In this document: piece by piece, positions 57,036 through 64,000 of the stretch | Numbering within the stretch: position 1 is the first letter of the stretch | Layout of the letters: each line of letters begins with the position of its first letter | Made by a program: the position numbers and the translations under genes | Notes under the pieces: model-generated | What the model was told of the DNA's origin: nothing | Databases searched by the model: none | The model's input: the letters and a program-made list of their open reading frames with translations, nothing else | NCBI RefSeq assembly: GCF_000702945.1 | Contig: NZ_JNLE01000003.1 | Location: forward strand, 3,457,501-3,521,500 | Direction of reading: 5' to 3' | Length of the DNA stretch: 64,000 bases | From: Clostridium sp. KNHs205 | GTDB lineage: Bacteria; Bacillota; Clostridia; Lachnospirales; Lachnospiraceae

Positions 57036-57350
57036 ATGGCGATGGCCGTAGGCATGATAGAGGTGTACGGATTGGTTGCTGCTTTTGTAGCAGGCGATGC
57101 CGGCTGTAAAGCTGCTAATGTTATTCTGGAGACCTTTGACCGTAATAAGCCGGCTAATGCAGATAATCTCCCGGTGCCCTTAATTGTTATGGTGAAATTC
57201 CGCGGTAAGGTGGAGGATGTCAGAGCAGCAGTGGAAGCTGCTGAAGCTGCCGCTAATGCAGTATCCGGTGTAATTACAAAACATGTGATCGCAAACCCGG
57301 AAGACGGAACTGAGAAAATGCTCTCATTAAATGGCTTGGATAAAAGCTAA
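57036..57350 (+). CDS. BMC-domain shell protein with extended loop
   Basis: The protein has 104 residues with one BMC domain (VGMIEVYGLVAAFVAGDAGC, RAAVEAAEAAANAV, KHVIANP). An insertion of about 10 residues (NKPANADNLPVP) enlarges the loop in the middle of the fold, and the GSG pore motif of ordinary hexamers is absent. AAGGGTGG precedes ATG 57036. It would form a hexameric tile with an altered pore face. Confidence 0.88.
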   Translation: MAMAVGMIEVYGLVAAFVAGDAGCKAANVILETFDRNKPANADNLPVPLIVMVKFRGKVEDVRAAVEAAEAAANAVSGVITKHVIANPEDGTEKMLSLNGLDKS

Positions 57351-57548
57351 AATGTAAAAGGGTCGTGAAAATTATTGAGTTTATAATTTATACCCTGATT
57401 TGTGACAGTGAGTGCCACATCTGAAAGCAGTTGCGGCATGGAATGGGAGCAAAGAACATTATAGCATTTTAATTAATATGTAAAATCTAATTCAAATATA
57501 AAATAATTGATAGTTGAAATGAAACTTATAAAACAGGAGGATATCAAA

Positions 57549-57824
57549 ATGGCTCAGGAAGCATTAGGAATGGTTGAAACAAGAGGACTTACAGCAGCGA
57601 TTGAAGCAGCAGATGCAATGGTTAAGGCAGCAGAGGTTGTACTGGTTGGAACAGAGAAGATCGGCTCAGGTCTTGTAACTGTATTGGTTAGAGGTGATGT
57701 AGGAGCAGTTAAGGCAGCTACTGAAGTTGGTGCAAATGCAGCAGCAAGATTAGGTGAACTGGTAGCAGTTCATGTAATTCCCAGACCTCATACAGATGTT
57801 GAGAAAATACTTCCTAAAATCTGA
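57549..57824 (+). CDS. Canonical BMC-H shell protein (PduA-like)
   Basis: The protein has 91 residues: [20 protein letters not shown], the pore motif KIGSG, and [17 protein letters not shown]. This is the standard hexameric facet protein. CAGGAGG lies before ATG 57549. The 198-base gap upstream holds no gene. Its sequence is close to the BMC domain encoded at 58622, a likely duplication. Confidence 0.95.
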   Translation: MAQEALGMVETRGLTAAIEAADAMVKAAEVVLVGTEKIGSGLVTVLVRGDVGAVKAATEVGANAAARLGELVAVHVIPRPHTDVEKILPKI

Positions 57825-57907
57825 TAAGATTTTATAATCTGAAAGATTTTATAATCTGATAGGATTTTATGATCTGATAAGATTTAATAATCTGATCAGA
57901 GATTTAG
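57819..57907 (+). repeat. 17-18-base tandem repeat overlapping the BMC-H stop codon
   Basis: Five units of the form ATCTGATAAGATTTTATA start at 57819, 57837, 57854, 57872 and 57890, the last degenerate. The first includes the stop codon. Each unit can fold as AATCT/AGATT, so the array could act as an mRNA 3'-end stabiliser for the abundant shell protein. Confidence 0.75.
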
Positions 57908-57959
57908 TGAAAGAGGTAAGGGTGAAAGAAAATCACTTTTCACTCCCCCAGATTTTGAA

Positions 57960-57985
57960 CGCGTGTCAAGGCACGCAGATGGGAG
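57960..57985 (+). promoter_or_regulatory. Hairpin plus ATGGG initiation element of the 57992 shell gene
   Basis: GCGTG-TCAAGG-CACGC (hairpin with hexaloop) is followed by AGATGGGAG and then the ATG pair at 57989/57992. Nearly the same block precedes the pentamer gene at 59802, with related ones before 53636 and 63154. Confidence 0.6.
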
Positions 57986-57991
57986 CCAATG

Positions 57992-58276
57992 ATGCGATCA
58001 TTAGGATTTATTGAAATTCCCAGCGTAACAGCTGCTATAGAGGCGTTGGATGTGATGCTTAAGACTGCCGATGTGGAATTCGTAACATGGGAGAGGAAGC
58101 TTGGAGGGCGATTGGTAACCATAATCGTGCAGGGAGATGTATCAGCAGTATCCCATGCCGTGGAAACTGCCGCAAAGACAGCTATGAAACCTTGCGTGCA
58201 TGCCGTTATTCCTAATCCCCATGAAGAAACCATTCGAATGGTTAACATCAGTGCAGCCAGACTGAACAAACAGTAA
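57992..58276 (+). CDS. BMC-H shell protein, divergent type
   Basis: The protein has 94 residues and one BMC domain (RSLGFIEIPSVTAAIEALDVML, VTIIVQGDVSAVSHAVETA, VHAVIPNPHEETIRMVN). The pore loop is RKLGG rather than KIGSG. An ATG just before it (57989) could also be used. GGGAG is the ribosome site, inside the hairpin-linked element. Confidence 0.9.
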   Translation: MRSLGFIEIPSVTAAIEALDVMLKTADVEFVTWERKLGGRLVTIIVQGDVSAVSHAVETAAKTAMKPCVHAVIPNPHEETIRMVNISAARLNKQ

Positions 58277-58291
58277 AGATAAGGGGTAGTC

Positions 58292-58900
58292 ATGGCAGAA
58301 ACAAACAGACCAGAAGAAAATGATATCAGCTCAGAAAAGACCAAATCCAGAAGCCGTAAGTCTGGAAAAACAGCTGATAAAAAAACGGCTGCCGAAACTG
58401 GTAAAACTACTGAAGCCGGAAAAACGGTTGAGGTAGTAATGACAGCTGATGCGAAAGCAACAGATGCAACAGATAAAGCGGTGACAACAGAGAGCAATAT
58501 CTTAGAAAGCAATACCGCAGAAACAAAAGAAGCAGAAAAAGCAGAAAAAGCTAGTGCAATAAAGGAAACAGAAAAAATAAAAATTAATGATACAGCGGAA
58601 ACCGCTGTAAGGGAGGTCAAAATGGCACAGGAAGCATTAGGAATGGTAGAAACAAGAGGTTTAGTAGCAGCAATTGAAGCAGCTGATGCAATGTTAAAAG
58701 CAGCTAATGTTACATTGGTTGGAACTGAGAAAATCGGTTCCGGATTAGTAAGTGTTATGGTAAGAGGAGATGTAGGTGCAGTTAAGGCAGCAGTTGAGTC
58801 TGGTGCAAGCAGTGCTTCCAAACTTGGTGAGCTGGTAGCTACACACGTAATTCCCAGACCTCATACAGATGTTGAGAAAATTCTTCCTGCATTAAAGTAA
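58292..58900 (+). CDS. BMC-H shell protein with long disordered N-terminal extension and internal start
   Basis: The full frame has 202 residues. Residues 1-110 are a low-complexity Ala/Thr/Lys/Glu-rich region with no hydrophobic core (for example [20 protein letters not shown]). Residues 111-202 are a canonical BMC-H domain nearly identical to the 57549 product ([40 protein letters not shown]). An excellent ribosome site and ATG at 58622 lie exactly at the domain start, so a normal short form is probably made as well. The long form would place a charged tail on one face of the shell. Confidence 0.9.
   Translation: MAETNRPEENDISSEKTKSRSRKSGKTADKKTAAETGKTTEAGKTVEVVMTADAKATDATDKAVTTESNILESNTAETKEAEKAEKASAIKETEKIKINDTAETAVREVKMAQEALGMVETRGLVAAIEAADAMLKAANVTLVGTEKIGSGLVSVMVRGDVGAVKAAVESGASSASKLGELVATHVIPRPHTDVEKILPALK
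58611..58624 (+). promoter_or_regulatory. Internal ribosome site and start for the short BMC-H form
   Basis: GGGAGGTCAAAATGG has GGGAGG at ideal spacing before ATG 58622. The equivalent GAGGATATCAAAATGG precedes the stand-alone paralogue at 57549, so the site looks like the original start of a duplicated gene that has since been fused in frame to an upstream extension. Confidence 0.7.
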
Positions 58901-59028
58901 TCGGAAACAAACCATTACTTAAAAGGAAACGGCAGCAGTAAGGTATACGAGAAAATGCAGGGTAAGCAGGAGCAGATGTCATAAAGAACATCGGCTCCTG
59001 TCCTTAACACGAATCATTAAAAGAGCAG

Positions 59029-59679
59029 GTGGATCCTTTGGAAGAAAAAGACGTAGAATTAATAACCGCTATGGTATTAAAAGCAATGAAGGAAAATGAT
59101 TCCGAGACCGATTATTCCGTACCTATAGGTGTTTCTGCAAGGCATGTACATCTGACCCAGGAGCATGTGGAGGTACTCTTTGGAAAAGGCTATGAGCTGA
59201 CAAAGAAAAAGGAACTTATGGGAGGCCAATACGCCTCAAATGAGCTGGTTACTATTGTGGGTTACAAACTGAGAGCAATGGAAAATGTAAGGATATTAGG
59301 ACCTGTCAGGAAAATCTCCCAGGTTGAAATATCAAAAACCGATGCCATCAAACTTGGAATCAAAGCACCGATTAAAGAATCCGGTGATATAAAAGGTTCT
59401 GCACCGATTTCCATTGTAGGACCAAAAGGTGCTGTTTATCTGGAGGAAGGCTGTATTGTTGCCAAACGCCACATCCATATGGCTCCGGCAGATGCAAAAG
59501 CAGCAGGAGTTGTAAATGGTCAGGTGGTGTCAGTTAAAGCGGATAATGAAAGAGGAACAACCTTTAACCATGTGACAATCCGGGTAGATGCAAGTTATAC
59601 ACTGGAAATGCATATAGACACAGATGAAGCAAATGCAGCAGGCATCGCAACAGGCGATTCCGCAATTATAATAAAGTAA
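59029..59679 (+). CDS. pduL: PduL phosphate propanoyltransferase with N-terminal targeting helix
   Basis: The protein has 216 residues. It turns propionyl-CoA into propionyl phosphate and recycles CoA inside the shell. The zinc-binding His of both half-domains are visible in VSARHVHLTQEHVE and CIVAKRHIHMAPADA; MGGQYASNELVTIVG and ISKTDAIKLGI also match. Residues 5-20 (EEKDVELITAMVLKAM) form the expected encapsulation helix. Start is GTG 59029 or, with the better-spaced AGGTGG, TTG 59038. The 128 bases before it hold no gene. Confidence 0.92.
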   Translation: MDPLEEKDVELITAMVLKAMKENDSETDYSVPIGVSARHVHLTQEHVEVLFGKGYELTKKKELMGGQYASNELVTIVGYKLRAMENVRILGPVRKISQVEISKTDAIKLGIKAPIKESGDIKGSAPISIVGPKGAVYLEEGCIVAKRHIHMAPADAKAAGVVNGQVVSVKADNERGTTFNHVTIRVDASYTLEMHIDTDEANAAGIATGDSAIIIK

Positions 59680-59801
59680 GACAGTCAGGAATATCAAATC
59701 AGGCTGGGGATAGCAAAAGCAATTTAAATACACCCTAAAATCCTGGAAAGTGGTTGCATCCTGATTTGTACGTGTGTGAAAGCACGCAGATGGGAGTTTG
59801 T

Positions 59802-60065
59802 ATGATAGTCGGCAAAGTAGTTGGTTCCCTGGTAGCAACCAGAAAAAATGAGAACCTCATAGGCTGTAAGTTCCTTATTGTGGAACCCTTTGACAAAATG
59901 GAGGAAAGCGGAAGGTTCGTGGCCATTGATAATGTAGGAGCAGGTATTGGGGAAGTTGTTCTGGTGGTAAAGGGCAGCGGTGCCCGCATCGGATGCCGTA
60001 TGGAAAGTGCACCGGTGGATGCAGCTATAGTAGGTATTGTAGACGACGGAATTGGATTGGAGTAA
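59802..60065 (+). CDS. EutN/CcmL-type BMC-P pentameric vertex protein
   Basis: The protein has 87 residues (MIVGKVVGSLVATRKNENL, KFLIVEP, VAIDNVGAGIGEVVLVVKGS, DAAIVGIVD), typical of the pentamers that cap the vertices of the polyhedral shell. ATG 59802 follows GGGAG and a hairpin (59769-59787); the longer frame from 59754 is not supported. Its stop lies seven bases before the PduS-like start. Confidence 0.93.
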   Translation: MIVGKVVGSLVATRKNENLIGCKFLIVEPFDKMEESGRFVAIDNVGAGIGEVVLVVKGSGARIGCRMESAPVDAAIVGIVDDGIGLE

Positions 60066-60072
60066 TTTCAGC

Positions 60073-61425
60073 ATGGAAATACAGGAACTTATCGGTATTG
60101 TAAAAGAGCATGGAGTGGCAGGTGCAGGTGGCGCAGGTTTTCCCACCTATGCCAAACTTGATAAACGGGCAGAAGCAATCCTTTTAAACTGTGCAGAATG
60201 TGAGCCTTTGCTAAAGGTCCACAGACAGCTCCTTGAAAAATATGCTTATGAAATCATGGAAACCTTTGCTTTGATTGGCGAAGTTTTAGAGGCGAAGAGA
60301 ACAGTAATTGCCGTGAAGGAAGCTTACAAAGGGACAGTTGAGGCTTTGCAGGCTAACAGGCCTTCTTATCCGAAGATTGAAGTGAAACTTCTTCCGGAAG
60401 TTTATCCCATGGGAGATGAAGTAGTCCTGATACATGAAACCCTTGGTATAACAATTCCGCCTGGTGGCCTACCTATTCAGAAAGGTGTTGCTGTATTTAA
60501 TGTTGAAACGATTTTCAATATTCATAAGGCTTTAAAAAATAAAGGACCTGTGAATACAAAATACCTTACAATAGCCGGAGAAGTTACTGCTCCTAAAACA
60601 GTTTTAGCACCTATCGGTATGGAAGTAAGAGAAGTCCTTAAGGCAGCAGGAGAGATAACGGTAAAATCTCCGGTCTTTGTTATGGGAGGGCCCATGACTG
60701 GCAGCGTGGTTTCTTCTTATGGCTGTGTTACCAAGACGACCAATGCCATCCTTGTGCTGGACAGAAATCACAAACTGGTTCAAAGAATGCTCTCCGATGT
60801 TTCTATTGATATGAAGAGGGCGATGTCTGTATGCTGTCAATGTGAAATGTGCACAGATTTATGTCCCAGGAATCTCCTTGGTCACCCCATAACACCTCAT
60901 CTGTTTATGCGGTCAGCCACCAGCGGTGCCGGTGCTGCGCTAAAGGACCTGAGTCCATTTCTTCATACTTTTTATTGCTGTTCCTGCGGTATCTGTGAGC
61001 TATATGCCTGTCCACAGGAGCTGTCTCCCAGAAGGCTGATAACCCAGTATAAGAATGGTTTAAGGGGCAAAGGTGTTACACCGGATAAAGAAGTAAAATA
61101 CAAAGAACCCTTATCATTGAGAGAATACCGTAAAATACCTATGGAGAGGCTTACAGCAAGAATCGGGTTAACGGAGTATAATCTAGAAGCACCTTTAGTG
61201 GATACCTTACTTCAGGCAGAACTCGTTAAGATAAAAATGGCTCAGCATATTGGTGTAAAAGCGGTACCGAAGGTAAAGAAAGGGGATACTGTAAAATACG
61301 GCAGTAAGATTGCTGATGCAGTAGAAGATAAGCTTTCCCTGCCGGTCCATTCTTCCGTAGATGGTGAGGTAATCGAAGTAACAGAGGATTACATAATAAT
61401 ACGAAACAGTAATGAGAGGATGTAA
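60073..61425 (+). CDS. pduS: PduS/RnfC-like flavo-iron-sulfur electron-transfer protein
   Basis: The protein has 450 residues. The N-terminal Rossmann-like flavin/NADH region (GAGGAGFPTYAKLDK, LLNCAECEPLLKVHRQLL, EVYPMGDEVVLIHE) is followed by two 4Fe-4S motifs (CCQCEMCTDLCPR and CCSCGICELYACPQ) and an RnfC-type barrel. PduS-type proteins move electrons between NAD(H) and the shell or cobalamin; here there is no B12 pathway, so it may serve redox balance through the PduT-like shell protein next to it. GGAGT supports ATG 60073. Confidence 0.92.
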   Translation: MEIQELIGIVKEHGVAGAGGAGFPTYAKLDKRAEAILLNCAECEPLLKVHRQLLEKYAYEIMETFALIGEVLEAKRTVIAVKEAYKGTVEALQANRPSYPKIEVKLLPEVYPMGDEVVLIHETLGITIPPGGLPIQKGVAVFNVETIFNIHKALKNKGPVNTKYLTIAGEVTAPKTVLAPIGMEVREVLKAAGEITVKSPVFVMGGPMTGSVVSSYGCVTKTTNAILVLDRNHKLVQRMLSDVSIDMKRAMSVCCQCEMCTDLCPRNLLGHPITPHLFMRSATSGAGAALKDLSPFLHTFYCCSCGICELYACPQELSPRRLITQYKNGLRGKGVTPDKEVKYKEPLSLREYRKIPMERLTARIGLTEYNLEAPLVDTLLQAELVKIKMAQHIGVKAVPKVKKGDTVKYGSKIADAVEDKLSLPVHSSVDGEVIEVTEDYIIIRNSNERM

Positions 61426-61430
61426 ACGTT

Positions 61431-61979
61431 ATGAGCAAGGCAATCGGAATGGTAGAATACAAGACAGTATCCACGGGACTTCTTGCCGCAGATACCATGT
61501 TAAAAACAGCACAGGTAGAAATCCTGGAAGCTCAGACGGTATGTCCCGGTAAATATATAATCCTGTTAAAAGGCGAGCTGTCTGCGGTTAAAGCTTCTAT
61601 TGAAGCCGCCAGGCTTAAATACAGGGAACACTTAATTGACAGTTTCGTACTTGGAAATCCTCATGATTCCATATTTGCTGCCATCTATGGAGCAGCCTCA
61701 GTTGAAAATATAAAGGCACTTGGGATTCTTGAGACTTTTTCCGCCGCTTCTATTATAGTAGCAGCAGATGAAGCAGCTAAATCCGCAGAGGTTACACTGA
61801 TTGAACTAAGAATTGCCAGGGGGATGTGCGGAAAATCCTACATGCTGTTAACTGGTGAGATAGCAGCAGTAGAAGCTGCCATTGAAAAAGCAAAAGCGGC
61901 TGTCAGTGAATCAGCCATGCTGCTTGATTCCGCAATTATTGCAAATCCTGACAGGAAGCTGTGTGAGAGTATCATATAG
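61431..61979 (+). CDS. pduT: PduT-like BMC-T shell protein with iron-sulfur Cys
   Basis: The protein has 182 residues with two BMC domains in tandem (AIGMVEYKTVSTGLLAADTM and ALGILETFSAASIIVAADEA), forming trimers. Cys38 in QTVCPGKY is at the position that binds a 4Fe-4S cluster at the trimer axis in characterised PduT. A second Cys-Gly (RGMCGKSYML) is in the second domain. Its gene follows pduS by five bases, which supports a shared electron-transfer task. Confidence 0.93.
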   Translation: MSKAIGMVEYKTVSTGLLAADTMLKTAQVEILEAQTVCPGKYIILLKGELSAVKASIEAARLKYREHLIDSFVLGNPHDSIFAAIYGAASVENIKALGILETFSAASIIVAADEAAKSAEVTLIELRIARGMCGKSYMLLTGEIAAVEAAIEKAKAAVSESAMLLDSAIIANPDRKLCESII

Positions 61980-62011
61980 CTATAATTCAAAAGAAACAAC
62001 AGAACAGTTAC

Positions 62012-62041
62012 TTTACAACTTCTTATGAACTTGTTTATAAT
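62012..62041 (+). promoter_or_regulatory. Promoter of the DeoR-family regulator
   Basis: TTTACA (62012-62017), an 18-base spacer and a perfect TATAAT (62036-62041). A leader of about 95 bases follows, with an AGCGTG...TACACAGATGTG hairpin similar to those before shell genes. Confidence 0.6.
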
Positions 62042-62137
62042 AGAACTTATCTAAAATTTCTATTAAAATACCAATAAAAAGGCAGCGTGTTAAAGTACAC
62101 AGATGTGCTAATTATAAAAGAGAGTAGGTAGAAGACA

Positions 62138-62899
62138 ATGCTTGCAATAGAAAGAAGAAATCAGATATTAGAAATATTGCAGAGGGATAAGAGAGTTGTA
62201 GTAAGTGATTTGAGTTCAGCTTTTGAAGTGACAGAGGAAACCATCAGAAGGGATCTGGAGAAGCTTGAAAAAGAAGGCTTTGCCAGAAAAACTTATGGCG
62301 GAGCAATACTGAATGAAAGTTTTAATGTAGATTTACCTTTTACCGTAAGAAAGAAAGCCAATGTATCCAATAAGGAATATATTGCAGATATTATATGTTC
62401 TATGATCGAGGACGGGGATCACATTATGATGGATGCCAGTTCTACTGCTGTCTATGCGGCGAAACATCTTAAAAACAAAAAGAATATTACCTTGATTACC
62501 AATTCCATTGAAATTCTTCTTGAATTATCCGAAGTAGCAGGCTGGAAAGTGCTGTCTACCGGTGGGATGCTGAAGGAAGGTTCACTTTCGCTGGTGGGTT
62601 ATCAGGCAGAAAAAATGCTGGAGAATTACCATGTGGATAAAGCGGTTATTTCCTGCAAAGGTCTTGATATGGAACGGGGTATAACCGATTCAAATGAGAT
62701 GGAAGCCCAGATTAAGAAGCTTATGCTGGAATCAGCCAGTACCAGGATACTTGCTGCTGACTCCTCGAAATTTGACAAGATATCCTTTACCCGTATTGGC
62801 GGGCTGGATAATCTGGACTATGTTATTACAGACAAAGAACCTGCTGATACCTGGAAACAGGTATTTCAGTCAACTAAAATTTCACTTAAATATGAATAA
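62138..62899 (+). CDS. DeoR-family transcriptional regulator
   Basis: The protein has 253 residues: an N-terminal winged helix (RRNQILEILQRDKRVVVSDL; EETIRRDLEKLEKEG) and a DeoRC sensor domain that binds a phosphosugar (DASSTAVYAAKHL, LITNSIEI, TGGMLKEGSLSLVGYQAE). FucR of fucose operons belongs to this family. It lies inside the operon with its own promoter and directly before the dehydratase gene, and probably responds to fuculose or rhamnulose 1-phosphate or DHAP. Confidence 0.92.
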   Translation: MLAIERRNQILEILQRDKRVVVSDLSSAFEVTEETIRRDLEKLEKEGFARKTYGGAILNESFNVDLPFTVRKKANVSNKEYIADIICSMIEDGDHIMMDASSTAVYAAKHLKNKKNITLITNSIEILLELSEVAGWKVLSTGGMLKEGSLSLVGYQAEKMLENYHVDKAVISCKGLDMERGITDSNEMEAQIKKLMLESASTRILAADSSKFDKISFTRIGGLDNLDYVITDKEPADTWKQVFQSTKISLKYE

Positions 62900-63025
62900 A
62901 AACACTGTAATTTTTCTTTCAAAGTATTATCTGTTTCTACTATATAAGTTTTGAATTACAGTTTTCTAATAGAAGGCAATAAAAACAGTGAAGAGATTTA
63001 ATAAGAATCACGATCCTGCAATGAG

Positions 63026-63069
63026 GTTATAAAAATACTGGCAGGATGTTATAAGAATACTGTCAGGAA
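63026..63069 (+). repeat. 22-base tandem repeat upstream of the glycyl radical enzyme gene (candidate DeoR site)
   Basis: Two adjacent 22-base units (63026-63047 and 63048-63069) differ at three places; both contain GTTATAA, AATACTG and CAGGA. DeoR-family proteins often bind tandem direct repeats. The right part of unit 1 can also pair with ATCCTGC at 63013. The gap 62900-63153 has no other clear feature except the leader below. Confidence 0.6.
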
Positions 63070-63107
63070 GTAAGAAGGTATTATATAAACAATATAGAAA
63101 GGATAGG

Positions 63108-63161
63108 TTGCTTGCTATGTCTGCCTTTAAGGCAGTAAGCAATGGGTATTGGCATGAATAA
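63108..63161 (+). promoter_or_regulatory. Leader frame and hairpin over the glycyl radical enzyme start
   Basis: GAAAGGATAGG precedes ATG 63117, opening a 14-residue frame (MSAFKAVSNGYWHE) that stops at 63161, inside the enzyme's coding start. TTGCTT (63108) with AAGCAA (63137) and CTGCCTT with AAGGCAG form a hairpin over this region. Translating the leader would open the hairpin and expose the enzyme's start. Confidence 0.45.
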
Positions 63162-64000
63162 TGTAAAGGATAGAGAAGGCTTTCATCCTTCAAAAGAAAT
63201 TGTAAAAAGCCCACGTATTTCAATGCTTATAGAGAATTTGTATGCCTCAATGCCGGAAATTGAAGCTGACAGGGCAGTTCTTCTTACTGAAAGCTATAAA
63301 AGTACCGAAGGGGAACCGATTATCAGAAGAAGAGCAAAAGCATTTTATCATATATTAAAGAACATTCCTATTACCATACGTCCTTTAGAGCTGATAGCAG
63401 GTAGTGCTACCAAAGCACCAAGGGGCTGTCAGGTATTTCCTGAGTTCTCCTATCAGTGGCTGCTGGAGGAATTTGATACCATTGAAAAGAGAAGCGCAGA
63501 TCCTTTTTATATAGCAGAGGATACAAAAGAGACCTTAAGAAATGTTTATACATACTGGGAAGGTAAAACAACCAGTGAACTGGCAACCTCCTATATGGCA
63601 CCGGAAACAAAGCTTGCCATGGAACATAATGTATTTACCCCCGGAAACTATTTCTATAATGGTGTAGGTCACGTTACAGTAGCCTATGAAAAAGTATTGG
63701 AAAAAGGTTATGAAGGTATTAAAGGAGAAGCGGTAAAAGCATTAGCAGAACTGAAGGTATCCGATATGGATTATGGAAAACGCAGTGAATTTCTAAAAGC
63801 TGTTATTCTAAGCTGTGAAGCAGCCTGTCTCTATGCCGAACGTTATGCTGTACTGGCAAAAGAAGAAGCAGCGGCCTGCCAGGATATAAAGCGAAGAGAA
63901 GAATTGCTTCAGATAGCTAAAAACTGCAGCAGAGTTCCGAGATACAGTGCTACTTCCTTTTATGAAGCCTGCCAGTCCTTCTGGTTTGTTCAGATGCTTT
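63154..64000 (+). CDS. Glycyl radical enzyme, probable B12-independent 1,2-propanediol dehydratase (3' end outside window)
   Basis: About 282 N-terminal residues of a PFL-like glycyl radical enzyme are present (ISMLIENLYASMPEIEADRA, IRRRAKAFYHILKNIPITI, ELIAGSATKAPRGCQVFPEF, NYFYNGVGHVTVAYEKVLEK, SFYEACQSFWFVQML). The catalytic Cys and the C-terminal Gly-radical loop lie beyond the window. The operon context (PduP, PduL, aldolase) points to propanediol rather than choline. A stop at 63136 in this frame excludes a longer N-terminus; ATG 63154 or 63142 is the start. The radical-SAM activase is expected just downstream. Confidence 0.9.
   Translation, partial: MNNVKDREGFHPSKEIVKSPRISMLIENLYASMPEIEADRAVLLTESYKSTEGEPIIRRRAKAFYHILKNIPITIRPLELIAGSATKAPRGCQVFPEFSYQWLLEEFDTIEKRSADPFYIAEDTKETLRNVYTYWEGKTTSELATSYMAPETKLAMEHNVFTPGNYFYNGVGHVTVAYEKVLEKGYEGIKGEAVKALAELKVSDMDYGKRSEFLKAVILSCEAACLYAERYAVLAKEEAAACQDIKRREELLQIAKNCSRVPRYSATSFYEACQSFWFVQML

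Noticed and set aside
57351..57548. Possible small gene between the first two shell genes
   Set aside because: No frame with a ribosome site or recognisable product; it reads as leader sequence.
57940..58821. Long open frame (293 residues) on the minus strand
   Set aside because: It lies antisense to three clear shell-protein genes, has an odd Ser/Ala/Val composition that mirrors their codons, and has no ribosome site.

Overview
The window reads as chromosomal DNA of a low-GC, spore-former-related Gram-positive anaerobe, most likely a plant- or gut-polysaccharide-degrading Lachnospiraceae close to Clostridium (Lachnoclostridium) phytofermentans. This is inferred from AGGAGG-type ribosome sites, AT-rich intergenic DNA, CUT1 and CUT2 sugar transporters with LacI, AraC and YesMN-type regulators, a glmS ribozyme, a ykkC-class riboswitch, and a glycyl-radical microcompartment locus of the fucose/rhamnose type. 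No species can be named from the sequence alone.

Layout. 1-3956: 3' part of a large secreted Ig-like/leucine-rich-repeat protein. 4210-4956: truA, with an altered catalytic motif. 5067-13443: a sugar island with a LacI regulator, a CUT1 ABC transporter (binding protein plus two permeases), an AraC regulator and a GH127 beta-L-arabinofuranosidase-type enzyme. 13594-18500: a peptide-resistance (BcrAB/LanFEG-like) ABC transporter divergent from its two-component system, with a phased four-repeat operator between them. 18670-21285: cell-wall amidase. 21581-23700: glmS and its self-cleaving ribozyme. 23968-24286: LysM pseudogene and a GC-rich double hairpin. 24329-25626: degV-marR. 25898-28716: rhaB and rhaA. 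28887-39817: an RHS toxin island with two accessory secreted proteins, a 1768-residue RHS protein, four paralogous immunity genes, one orphan toxin domain and several decayed RHS/toxin pieces. 39838-40773: a six-helix membrane protein under a ykkC-class (probably guanidine-I) riboswitch. 40968-52243: a fucose/arabinose-isomerase-like enzyme, an AraC regulator, a YesMN-type two-component system and a CUT2 sugar ABC transporter. 52698-64000: a bacterial microcompartment operon.

How the genes work together. Rhamnose or fucose would enter by the CUT2 transporter. RhaA, RhaB and the isomerase-like enzyme would supply ketose 1-phosphates. The class II aldolase at 52782 would split these to DHAP and lactaldehyde. 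Inside the microcompartment, the alcohol dehydrogenase, the glycyl radical diol dehydratase (cut by the window end), the aldehyde dehydrogenase and PduL would turn lactaldehyde, via 1,2-propanediol and propionaldehyde, into propanol and propionyl phosphate. PduS- and PduT-like proteins offer an electron route across the shell. Several cargo enzymes carry visible amphipathic targeting helices.

The observations that most deserve follow-up are: the RHS toxin/immunity cassette array with a mosaic immunity gene; the riboswitch-controlled transporter of unassigned function; a shell-protein gene that appears to make two isoforms from nested starts; a hairpin-plus-ATGGG initiation element that recurs at four microcompartment genes; and a TruA with Glu in place of the catalytic Asp.
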